Source of the DNA: Agrobacterium cucumeris
GTDB lineage: Bacteria; Pseudomonadota; Alphaproteobacteria; Rhizobiales; Rhizobiaceae
Direction of reading: 5' to 3'
Length of the DNA stretch: 64,000 nt
Assembly (NCBI RefSeq): GCF_030036535.1
Contig: NZ_CP080387.1
Location: 2,283,501 to 2,347,500 of the forward strand
Shown here: positions 36,187 through 43,693 of the stretch, in pieces
Layout of the letters: every line of letters begins with the position of its first letter
How positions within the stretch are numbered: the first letter of the stretch is position 1
The notes under the pieces: model-generated
Database searches by the model: none
Told to the model about the DNA's origin: nothing
The model's input: only the letters and a program-made list of their open reading frames with translations
Position numbers and translations under genes: made by a program

Positions 36187-38040
36187 TTATTTATGACCGG
36201 GCGATTCAATCAGTGCACCCGCGGCTGTGCGATTGACAGCCTTGGAATAAAGAAATCCTTGGCCAAGTTCACATCCCATTGCAACTAGCTGTTCAGCCTG
36301 TGAGGAAGTTTCGATGCCCTCAGCAACAACACCGATGCCGAGATTCTTGGCAATTGCCACCAGTCCTTCAATAATGAAAGTAGCCGAATCCCCAGGCACC
36401 ATGCGATGCACGAATGACTTGTCGATCTTGATAATATCGACGGGAACGGTCAGGAGATGCGTCAAGGACGCGAAGCCCGTACCGAAATCATCGAGAGCGA
36501 CCCGCATGCCTTTCGTTCTCAGTCCTTTGATTTCTTCCGCGATAGCATAGTCGCGTTGGCTAAGATAAACGGACTCGGTGACTTCCAGAACAATGTGTTT
36601 TAGTGGGACGCCAGCATTTGCGAACACTGTACATAATCTTTGCTCCAAATTGCCGTTCTGAAAATCGGCAGCTGACAGATTAATCCCCACGTGTTGAAAA
36701 GGCAGGCCTCTGTCGAGCCAATTGCGGACATCTTGTGCAACGCGTAGGAGCATCCTTTCGGTTAGTTCAGCAGCCACGTGCGCATCCTTGGTTGCTTCGT
36801 GAAAATTGGCTGCGGCTGTGATTTGACCGGAAGCCGTGGTCATACGGCAAAGCGCTTCGAATCCGACGATCTCACGTGTATCGAGACGAATGATCGGCTG
36901 GTAGTGGACGTCAATTCGATCTTCGACAAGAGCAACAGAAACATCTCGGATGTCTCTGGTACGACGAGTGAGCGCAGTCCCGAGATCGGGATGAAATTCA
37001 ACATATTGTCCGCGGCTACGCTCCTTTGCGTGGTAAAGCGCAATGTCCGCATTTTGACGCAATTGGGAAAGGTCTGATTCATGCTCCCTGTAGGCGCCCC
37101 CGAGCGTCACCGCCGGAAAGATGACATGTCCACCACACTCTGCCGGCGGCTTGATAGCCACGAGAATTTTGTGGGCCTTAGCTGCGAGATCAATAGGGGC
37201 TTCACCGGAGATGACGATGGCAAACTCATCTCCGCCCAGTCTGAATGTATTTTCAGCTGTCATGATCGCTGATATGCGACTTCCAACAAGCTGGATAAGG
37301 GCATCTCCTGCCGCATGACCGAACGTATCGTTGACCAATTTCAAATTGTCGATATCTGCAAGCAGGATACCGGAAATGCGGTTCTCCTGCATGGATTTCT
37401 CTTTTAGAAACTCATTGAACCGCGCGCGATTGGGAAGGCCTGTCAAGGAATCAGTGTATGCTAGTCTCTGGCGTTCCAAAACTCGTTCGTGCCGCTCTAT
37501 TGCGATCAAGCATAGATGGACACTTGCATTTGCTGCCTCTTGTTCGAGATCGGTTGGATCGCGGTTTTCCCAATGGTAGAATTTGACCATCGCCACGAGA
37601 CGGTTGCCCGACAGAACGGGCGCCGGCCAACAAGACTTGAAGCCGACGGGAGGAACAAAGTCCATTAAATCGACCCATGCAAGCTCTTGGTTTTCTGCTT
37701 TGGTCGAAGCTTCTTGAACAAGGGCCGAAGGTGGGCACGAAACGAGACGCTCCTCTAAATCTCGATCAGTAATCGCTGTCAAACCGTTGATGCCCGACAA
37801 AGGGCATGTAAGATCGCACGGGGCCCCTCCTTTAACTGTGGTGATGACACACAATATCCCAGGAACTCGGGCCTCCATTTCCAAACAGATGCGCTCAATA
37901 GTTGTTTCAAGCGACACACCTCTGGCGATCATTTCAAGAATAATATTCTTAAATTCAAGAAGCATGGCCCGACTTTCATGGCTTTTGTATTGGAGAATTA
38001 TTGGCAGGGATCTATATTTGCCGCGAGCCTGTCCAGGCAT
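36187..38040 (-). CDS. GAF-GGDEF-EAL cyclic-di-GMP signalling protein
   Basis: Protein of about 617 residues without membrane segments. A GAF-like sensor domain (about 25-185) contains several cysteines. The diguanylate cyclase domain has an intact GGDEF (269-273). The EAL domain has EAL at 395-397 and all the usual catalytic motifs (NLSAADF, EVTES, DDFGTGFAS, KIDKSFV, VVAEGIET), so both synthesis and hydrolysis could be active. No RxxD-type inhibitory site is obvious before GGDEF. I use the ATG at 38040; a TTG further up and an ATG at 37965 are alternatives. It converges on the autotransporter gene within the same IS-flanked segment. Confidence 0.92.
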   Translation of the reverse strand: MPGQARGKYRSLPIILQYKSHESRAMLLEFKNIILEMIARGVSLETTIERICLEMEARVPGILCVITTVKGGAPCDLTCPLSGINGLTAITDRDLEERLVSCPPSALVQEASTKAENQELAWVDLMDFVPPVGFKSCWPAPVLSGNRLVAMVKFYHWENRDPTDLEQEAANASVHLCLIAIERHERVLERQRLAYTDSLTGLPNRARFNEFLKEKSMQENRISGILLADIDNLKLVNDTFGHAAGDALIQLVGSRISAIMTAENTFRLGGDEFAIVISGEAPIDLAAKAHKILVAIKPPAECGGHVIFPAVTLGGAYREHESDLSQLRQNADIALYHAKERSRGQYVEFHPDLGTALTRRTRDIRDVSVALVEDRIDVHYQPIIRLDTREIVGFEALCRMTTASGQITAAANFHEATKDAHVAAELTERMLLRVAQDVRNWLDRGLPFQHVGINLSAADFQNGNLEQRLCTVFANAGVPLKHIVLEVTESVYLSQRDYAIAEEIKGLRTKGMRVALDDFGTGFASLTHLLTVPVDIIKIDKSFVHRMVPGDSATFIIEGLVAIAKNLGIGVVAEGIETSSQAEQLVAMGCELGQGFLYSKAVNRTAAGALIESPGHK

Positions 38041-38946
38041 GGCAGTCCTGCTGCTCTGCGAGTGCAAAGTAACTCTAGACGATTTTGAGGATATTTTATT
38101 TACATCTTCTGTATCGCTGCATCTTGAGCATAATGATTATGCTGATTAACTGATAGACGATACATACCTGTCGGGTGGAAAGATGCTGTCATATGGTGAT
38201 GGAAATAAGATTTGATTCAGCGGAAATTTGGATTGATGTAGCCGGAAATAAAAAATCGTGGCGCTCAAGTGCTCGTCGGAGCAGATCGCAGATAGCGCCA
38301 TTCTCGTAGTTTATACCGCTCTGCGCTGCGTTGAACAAAGGCAAGACTAACCTTTGATCGGTAAACGCTACGTTGTCCGTGAGTTCCATAAGTCGTTGGT
38401 GATTAAATCGCTTCACCCTTTTTGGGGACGTTCGACCACAACCGACACCAACTTGAGACCAGCGCGACCCCGGCCCGTGCCATATTCATCGACGAGTGAG
38501 CTCGCATTCCGGGCGATCGCGCTGAAATGGAATTGGCCCGTTGAGTGGCGTTGGGTGCCAGCGACGCGGTGTCGCCAGTTTCAGACTATCATTTCAGCGC
38601 CTTGCTTATCCCACAGGCTGAACGCGTCAACCCGGGTGTGCGGTATGAAATGGCGGTTGGAGTTTAGCGGCGGGGGCGTAAGATCGTGTTGATTTGATCG
38701 TGGGCCGACAGGAGGCGCTGTGCCTGAAGCGGTGGTAGGCCCAGACCGCATAGGCGACGATCTCACGCGGGAAGCAAAACCTTCAGCCGGAGTAATGAGC
38801 CAGGCATCCTCATGCCAGACCGATAATCCAAATGACCGGCTCAAACAACTTGGCAATGCCGGCTCAGGTCACCATCAACATCGGTAGAGTGATTTCGTAT
38901 CAATGGCTTCGCTAAATGGGTCGGTGGTTCGAACCCATTCAAGAGC
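38041..38946. other. Gene-poor right edge of the island
   Basis: About 900 bp upstream of the GGDEF-EAL gene. It holds IS6-derived copy B (38528-38860). Between 38041 and 38527 only short, unconvincing frames are seen; one on the minus strand (38189-38416, 75 codons) lacks a family motif. The stretch 38861-38946 shows nothing. Confidence 0.45.
38528..38860 (-). mobile_element. Miniature IS6-family derivative, copy B (inverted relative to copy A)
   Basis: Read on the minus strand, it has the same order as copy A: left end TTGCCAAGTTGTTTGA, the N-terminal coding part (CTTCCCGCGTGAGATCGTCG, VWAYHRF), the same join after CACCGCTTCAGGCA to the C-terminal coding part (TCGGCCCACGATCAAATCAA, then FSLWDKQGAEM), and the ACTGGCGACACCGCG right segment. 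It lacks the extra 50 bp or so of copy A. The shared deletion junction shows that A and B descend from one already-shortened element. Confidence 0.75.
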
Positions 38947-39177
38947 TCAATTGGACACATTCATTGCGGCTCGCAAGGTATCGTTTATGCGCTCTTGCCA
39001 GCCCGGACCGTCCGCCTGAAAATGCGCAAGGACATCGCTGTCGATCTTCAATGATACAAGCTCCTTGGTATTAGGAATTGCAGGCCGTTCAACGGCCGGC
39101 GCTGCGACCTTTTTTGCCGGTTTGAACAGCGCCTCGGCTGCGTCTTTCGGATTGGATGGTCGCCGGGGTGTTGCCAT
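38947..39177 (-). CDS. BrnA-like antitoxin-family protein, no partner toxin nearby
   Basis: Small protein of 76 residues. The basic N-terminal half (TPRRPSNPKDAAEALFKPAKK) is followed by a ribbon-helix-helix-like end, ELVSLKIDSDVLAHFQ then GPGWQERINDTLRAAM, the signature of BrnA antitoxins. BrnA normally follows its BrnT toxin in an operon. The 275 bp upstream on the same strand (39178-39452) show no BrnT-like reading frame, so it is an orphan DNA-binding protein. The ATG at 39177 has GAGGAC at proper spacing; one at 39183 is too close. Confidence 0.75.
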   Translation of the reverse strand: MATPRRPSNPKDAAEALFKPAKKVAAPAVERPAIPNTKELVSLKIDSDVLAHFQADGPGWQERINDTLRAAMNVSN

Positions 39178-39452
39178 GGTCATGTCCTCTTGTGTCGTGC
39201 GCTTGAACAGCGCAACCGGTCAGTTGTTGTTTCCAGGCAGCGGAAGGACCGTAATTGCTGCTGATAAACTGGTTAGCCGCCCCCGCTCTTCGGAAGAGAT
39301 CGCATATCGCGAAGTGAAACTCCACTGGCTTCCTGCAACTGCCGAACTGGTTGCCGGAAGCCTCACCCGATAATAGCCTTCGATCTCCGCTAGAAGTTTA
39401 GTTGTTCTGAAAGCCCGCCGCGCCTGCGACCGCAACGCAGACTATTTTTTCA

Positions 39453-40070
39453 TCACGCTATCCGTTTTGCCATCAGGATCGACGGTCTCCTGTCGAGTTC
39501 CACGAACCCGAATTTCGCGTAAAAGGCGACGACCTCCTCATTTTTCTGGTTCACACCCAGATGGACGCCCGTCACTCCTGCTCTCTCCAGAGCGTTCAGT
39601 TGATGGCGCAGCAGCACCGATCCATGTCCACCATTCTGAATCTCCGGCAGGAGGTTGATATGCAGATGAGCGGGAAAGAGGTCTGTCACCTGAGGAGGTG
39701 TTCGTGGCGCGCCTTCAATGTAGGACAGAATGTCCTCATCTTCTGCTGTTTCTGCACAGAAATCGCGAAGCTCGCTCTTCAGGTACGGCCACCATTCGAC
39801 CTTCAACCATTCTTCGTAAGCGATTGTATTGGGTGCCGCGACACAATAACCCATGACGGCTGCATCTTTCGTCAGCACAAAGGCATGGACTGCGCAGAAA
39901 CGGACGTAAGGCAACGCCCAGAGCAGACCAGGAAGCCTTGGATCGGTGTAGAGATGTGAGCCATCCTGCCCGCCGTCAGAGGTGCGCAGGCAAATATCGA
40001 GAATTGCCGCCTCATCTGATGGTTGGGCGTTGCGGATGATGACGGATGATGAAAGGTCTGGCATCGTCAT
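39453..40070 (-). CDS. GNAT-family N-acetyltransferase
   Basis: Protein of 205 residues with a GNAT fold. The start is VIIRNAQPSDEAAILDICLRT; the acetyl-CoA site is about HLHINLLPEIQNGGHGSVLLRHQL; then GVHLGVNQKNEEVVAFYAKFGFVEL closes the fold. This resembles bacterial O-GlcNAcase-linked or amino-sugar acetyltransferases, but the substrate is not known. It overlaps the Gfo/Idh/MocA gene by 4 bp (ATGA); an alternative ATG two codons later has better Shine-Dalgarno spacing. It is likely co-expressed with the oxidoreductase and the ROK regulator. Confidence 0.88.
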   Translation of the reverse strand: MTMPDLSSSVIIRNAQPSDEAAILDICLRTSDGGQDGSHLYTDPRLPGLLWALPYVRFCAVHAFVLTKDAAVMGYCVAAPNTIAYEEWLKVEWWPYLKSELRDFCAETAEDEDILSYIEGAPRTPPQVTDLFPAHLHINLLPEIQNGGHGSVLLRHQLNALERAGVTGVHLGVNQKNEEVVAFYAKFGFVELDRRPSILMAKRIA

Positions 40071-41242
40071 CCTCGCTGCCCCAACGCAGCAGTATGCTTG
40101 GTGAGAAGCGCGTCGTCGAAGCGCTGCCAGGTTTCGACCAGTTCAATGGTTCGACGTGCACGACGTGCCTCATCGATCTTGATTGCCACGAGCCCAGCCT
40201 CCAAAGCCGCGACGATACCGACGGATAGCGGTGCGCCCTCTGTCAGATGCAGGTAGATATCCGAGGCCATCTGGTCATCGGCACCATAGTGGTCGCTTTC
40301 ATGCCCTTCGTAACGTCGCTCGATAAGCTTTTCGCCCGTTACGGCGGAATGAACCTCGAAGCGATTGCGGATGAAATCACCCTCGGCCATTCCTTTGCTG
40401 CCGATAACGCAGAAGCGGCGAAACTGATCGGGAACGTTGAGGTTGGTATGAAATGACATCGTCGCCCCGCCCTGATATTCGATGATCGCGGTCTGATAAT
40501 CGATAATATCACCGTCGCTCTCGAACACGGTATCGCCCTGCAGCCAACCGCTCGGTTTCTTATAGAATTCCTGCTTCTGAAATTCGGAAAGGCGATCCGG
40601 CCTGTTTTCCGCAACAAACGACTTTCGTCCTCCAAAGCTAGCGACGGCCATCGCCCGCTGCCCAACGACACTGCCATAGAGATCGATATCGTGACAGCAT
40701 TTTTCCAGGATGAAAGGGCCTGCGTAGCGCGTATGCCGCCGCCAGTCGCGCATGAAGAACGCGCCGTGGTAGGGTGCGATATGCTCGGACGCCTCGATCG
40801 AGATGATCGCGCCGATGTGGCCCTCAGCCTGTGCTGCATGCAGATCTCTGTAGAGATCAGAGTAACGCAGCACGAGGCCCACGATAACGCTATCACTGCC
40901 ATATTCAGCGAGCAGCCGTGCCATCCTCATCGTCTGGTCTTCATCGATCACCACTGGCTTTTCTGTGAAGACCCGGACGCCCGCGCGCAATCCGGCAGTG
41001 ATATGATCCAGATGGAGAAAATTGGGCGAGCCGACCATGAAAAGATCCGGCCGCGTCTGCGTCAGCATCGTCTCCACCGTCTCGAAGCGGCGCGGTTCCG
41101 GCAGACCGGAAGATAGAATGTCCGGCAGTCCCGCAGGCCGGGGATCCATCAGCCCAACGATTTCCAGTTCGGGGCAGGCCTTGCGGAACGAGGCAATAAC
41201 ATTAGCAAGCCGAAACCCAAGCCCGGCAACTGCGATTTTCAT
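40067..41242 (-). CDS. Gfo/Idh/MocA-family NAD(P)-dependent oxidoreductase
   Basis: Protein of 391 residues. The N-terminal Rossmann fold opens with KIAVAGLGFRLANVIASF, the family signature EKPVVID carries the conserved Lys, and the C-terminal alpha/beta domain includes FILEKCCHDIDLY with a catalytic-type His/Asp pair. Members oxidise or reduce sugars, inositols and sugar acids. It lies 22 bp after the ROK regulator gene and opposite the AfuABC-like importer, so it may act on the imported sugar or its product. Confidence 0.92.
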   Translation of the reverse strand: MKIAVAGLGFRLANVIASFRKACPELEIVGLMDPRPAGLPDILSSGLPEPRRFETVETMLTQTRPDLFMVGSPNFLHLDHITAGLRAGVRVFTEKPVVIDEDQTMRMARLLAEYGSDSVIVGLVLRYSDLYRDLHAAQAEGHIGAIISIEASEHIAPYHGAFFMRDWRRHTRYAGPFILEKCCHDIDLYGSVVGQRAMAVASFGGRKSFVAENRPDRLSEFQKQEFYKKPSGWLQGDTVFESDGDIIDYQTAIIEYQGGATMSFHTNLNVPDQFRRFCVIGSKGMAEGDFIRNRFEVHSAVTGEKLIERRYEGHESDHYGADDQMASDIYLHLTEGAPLSVGIVAALEAGLVAIKIDEARRARRTIELVETWQRFDDALLTKHTAALGQRG

Positions 41243-41264
41243 GTTTTAGTCCTGTCTGCGAGAG

Positions 41265-42524
41265 TTAAATAAATCGGGACGAAGTGTCATCATCCGTTGG
41301 TGCTCCGGCGACTCGATCGAAACGTCTTTCGAAATCGATGGCCTGGCTGCGTCCGCGCATGGATGAGAGGCGCCTGAAGTCCGGGCTGCCATGGGCAATC
41401 ACGGGCAGCATGGCCGCGCCGATGGCGGCGGCCTCCGGTCCCAGGGCACCGGCACACAGCCGGGGAATTTCCCGGTGGCTTCGGGCGCTGACGGAGGGCA
41501 AAAGGGGGTACGCCCGGTCGATCAGGGAATTGGTGAGGATTGCAGGAAAATGCCCTCCGACCACGATGGTCTGCGGGTCCATGATGTTTTCAAGCAGCGA
41601 CACCAGCAACCGCAAACGCCTAGAATTGAGATCTAGCCACCGCATCAGAATACTGTCGCGTTGAGCGTAAAGTTTCTCTAACACGCCAGGCCGCGCAATC
41701 TCCCTGCTTTTGCAAGACAGCATCGCTGCGAGCTCGTCGATGGAAAACGGGGTCTGCCCGACCGCATCCGGGTTGGCGAGCTCCGCCGGCCATGTAAGCA
41801 GACCGATTTCTCCCGCATTGTTCCAAAATCCCTGAAGCGGCATGCTGTCATTGATGATGCCGGCACCAAGTCCGTAACCGACGAAAATATGAGCGTAATG
41901 CGTCAATCCTGTCGCACTGCCGGCCCTCAGTTCGGCAACTGCTGCGGCTGTCGCGTCATTCTCGATGATGGTGGGGAGGCCACATACATCTTCGATGGCC
42001 TCTGCCACCGGTATGCGGTTCCACGCATCCCAACCTGGCGGACCGACAGGATGTTCAAACTCCGCCTCCTGCAGTGTCGGCATGGCAATGCCGATGCCCC
42101 AGGCAGGACGGTCCACCGAGACCGAGCGCAGATGCTGCGTCAAGTCAGCGATGGCGCGGATTGTATCAGATGGATCCTCAAGCGATGCCGATGCGGTTTC
42201 GCGTCCCAGCTCCCGCCCCGCCAGATCGCAGACGATACCCACAAGTCCATCGCGATCCACATGAATGCCCAGGCAACAACCTGCTTCGGCGCGAATCCGT
42301 AACTTTTTTTGCGGCGCACCGCGCGCACCCTCCTGTTGGATTGTTTCCACCACCAGCGAGCGATCGATCAGGTCCTTGCAGATATTGGACATAGTTTGCG
42401 GCTTCAAACCCGTCACATCAACAAGGTCCCGCCGGCTGATGCCATCGCCGGACCGGATAAGATCGAAAACGAGGCGACGATTATAACGGCCCGAATATGT
42501 GTGGTTGCTTCCCATCAGGCTCAT
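41265..42524 (-). CDS. ROK-family transcriptional repressor
   Basis: Protein of 419 residues. The N-terminal winged helix (RRLVFDLIRSGDGISRRDLVDVTGLKPQTMSNICKDLIDR, about 14-60) is joined to a ROK sugar-binding domain (GIHVDRDGLVGIVCDLAG; IENDATAAAVAEL; FVGYGLGAGIINDSM). The cysteine zinc motif typical of ROK is not evident at the expected site. It is divergent from the AfuA-like binding-protein gene; two related 24-bp sites lie in the 209-bp gap. It most likely represses both the importer and its own operon until a sugar is bound. Confidence 0.92.
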   Translation of the reverse strand: MSLMGSNHTYSGRYNRRLVFDLIRSGDGISRRDLVDVTGLKPQTMSNICKDLIDRSLVVETIQQEGARGAPQKKLRIRAEAGCCLGIHVDRDGLVGIVCDLAGRELGRETASASLEDPSDTIRAIADLTQHLRSVSVDRPAWGIGIAMPTLQEAEFEHPVGPPGWDAWNRIPVAEAIEDVCGLPTIIENDATAAAVAELRAGSATGLTHYAHIFVGYGLGAGIINDSMPLQGFWNNAGEIGLLTWPAELANPDAVGQTPFSIDELAAMLSCKSREIARPGVLEKLYAQRDSILMRWLDLNSRRLRLLVSLLENIMDPQTIVVGGHFPAILTNSLIDRAYPLLPSVSARSHREIPRLCAGALGPEAAAIGAAMLPVIAHGSPDFRRLSSMRGRSQAIDFERRFDRVAGAPTDDDTSSRFI

Positions 42525-42539
42525 GGATGCCGATTCCTA

Positions 42540-42563
42540 TTTAATCAATTAAATGGAATTTAT
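42540..42563. promoter_or_regulatory. Putative ROK operator, site 1
   Basis: The core TTTAATCAATTAAA is a perfect dyad, followed by TGGAATT. It lies 15 bp upstream of the ROK start. Nineteen of 24 positions match site 2 at 42668-42691. Confidence 0.55.
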
Positions 42564-42667
42564 CAGGGTGCGCCAAACGCGTCAAGCAGACAGAAACAGC
42601 TGAAAACAACGTTTATATCAAAATACCACATCTCAATATGCGTTTTCGACGAAAGGGTGGCTTGATT

Positions 42668-42691
42668 TTTAATCCGGTTAATGGAATTAAT
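42668..42691. promoter_or_regulatory. Putative ROK operator, site 2
   Basis: It begins TTTAATCCGGTTAA and continues TGGAATT, a near copy of site 1 in the same orientation, 128 bp away. It lies 42 bp upstream of the AfuA-like gene, where it would cover that promoter. The spacing allows looping between the two sites. Confidence 0.55.
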
Positions 42692-42733
42692 TGGCTACCT
42701 TCTTCTCAGTGACTAAAAAAGGGGAACATAGTC

Positions 42734-43693
42734 ATGGTGAAATGGACCTTACGGCGGATTATGGCTGGCGCTTTTGCGTCGGCATCAATCTTCAGTGTCG
42801 CAAATGCCGGAGAGCTGGTCGTCTACACCGCTCATGGGGAGGCAACATCAGCGCCCATCCTCGATGCTTTCGCCAAGGCAAATCCGGATATCAAGGTGAC
42901 CGTCGTGCGCGGCGGGACAGGCGAGCTCATCGAGCGCCTTCGCGCTGAAGGTGGCAACTCCTCAGCGGACGTAATGTGGGGCGGACCGACCCAGACTTTC
43001 GAAGAAAATGCCACGCTTTTCCAGGCGTACGAGAGCAAGTCGGACGCCAACATGATGACGACCGATCCCAATCACATCTGGCATCCGTTCACGGTGCTGC
43101 TGCAGCCGTTGATCGTCAGCACCAAGCGCGTCGAGGCGAAATCGATACCCAAGACGCAGAAGGATCTCGTCTCGCATGACTTCGCGAAGGACGGTGGCCT
43201 GATTATTCCAGACCCTGGGAAATCCGGTACAGGTTATGTCATCCTGTCGGCTCTTGCAGGCAATTTCGGCTGGGATTTCGTCGGCCAAATGGCCAAGGGC
43301 GCGCGCATCGCCCCGGGGTCCGATGACGCATTCAACGCGGTGCGCGATGGAGAAGCGGCAATTGGCTGGATCAACGAGGATCTCGGCGCCAAGTGGAAGG
43401 CCCAGGGCCTGCCGATAGATATCGTCTATCCGTCGGATGCCGTTACCGGGCAGATCGATGCTCAGGCCATTGTCAAAGGTGCCGAACACATCGACGACGC
43501 CAAGAGCTTCATCGATTTTCTCGGAAGTAAGGCTGCACATGAAATCGTCCGCGATGCCACCGTTCGCCGTTCTGCCCGCAAGGATGTAACGCCGCCGGCC
43601 GCTCTGCCCGACATGTCCTCTCTCACGATCGTTTCCGCGGTCGATCCGCGGCCCGTAGTCGTTGCCCGGTTCCAGGAGCTTCGCGGGAAATGA
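42734..43693 (+). CDS. ABC transporter substrate-binding protein, AfuA/FbpA-like
   Basis: Protein of 319 residues with signal peptide ending near SVANAGE. The mature part opens LVVYTAHGEATSAPILDAF and contains VTVVRGGTGELIERLRAEG, then ADVMWGG and GKSGTGYVILSAL. This group includes ferric-ion binding proteins and AfuA, which binds sugar phosphates. The tandem tyrosines needed for iron are not seen. The downstream phosphatase-like gene and the ROK regulator favour a sugar-phosphate substrate; this is inference. Start and stop overlap the permease gene by 4 bp. Confidence 0.9.
   Translation: MVKWTLRRIMAGAFASASIFSVANAGELVVYTAHGEATSAPILDAFAKANPDIKVTVVRGGTGELIERLRAEGGNSSADVMWGGPTQTFEENATLFQAYESKSDANMMTTDPNHIWHPFTVLLQPLIVSTKRVEAKSIPKTQKDLVSHDFAKDGGLIIPDPGKSGTGYVILSALAGNFGWDFVGQMAKGARIAPGSDDAFNAVRDGEAAIGWINEDLGAKWKAQGLPIDIVYPSDAVTGQIDAQAIVKGAEHIDDAKSFIDFLGSKAAHEIVRDATVRRSARKDVTPPAALPDMSSLTIVSAVDPRPVVVARFQELRGK

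Noticed and set aside
38189..38416. Minus-strand frame of 75 codons in the island edge
   Set aside because: It lies in decayed, AT-rich sequence, with no conserved motif or convincing start.
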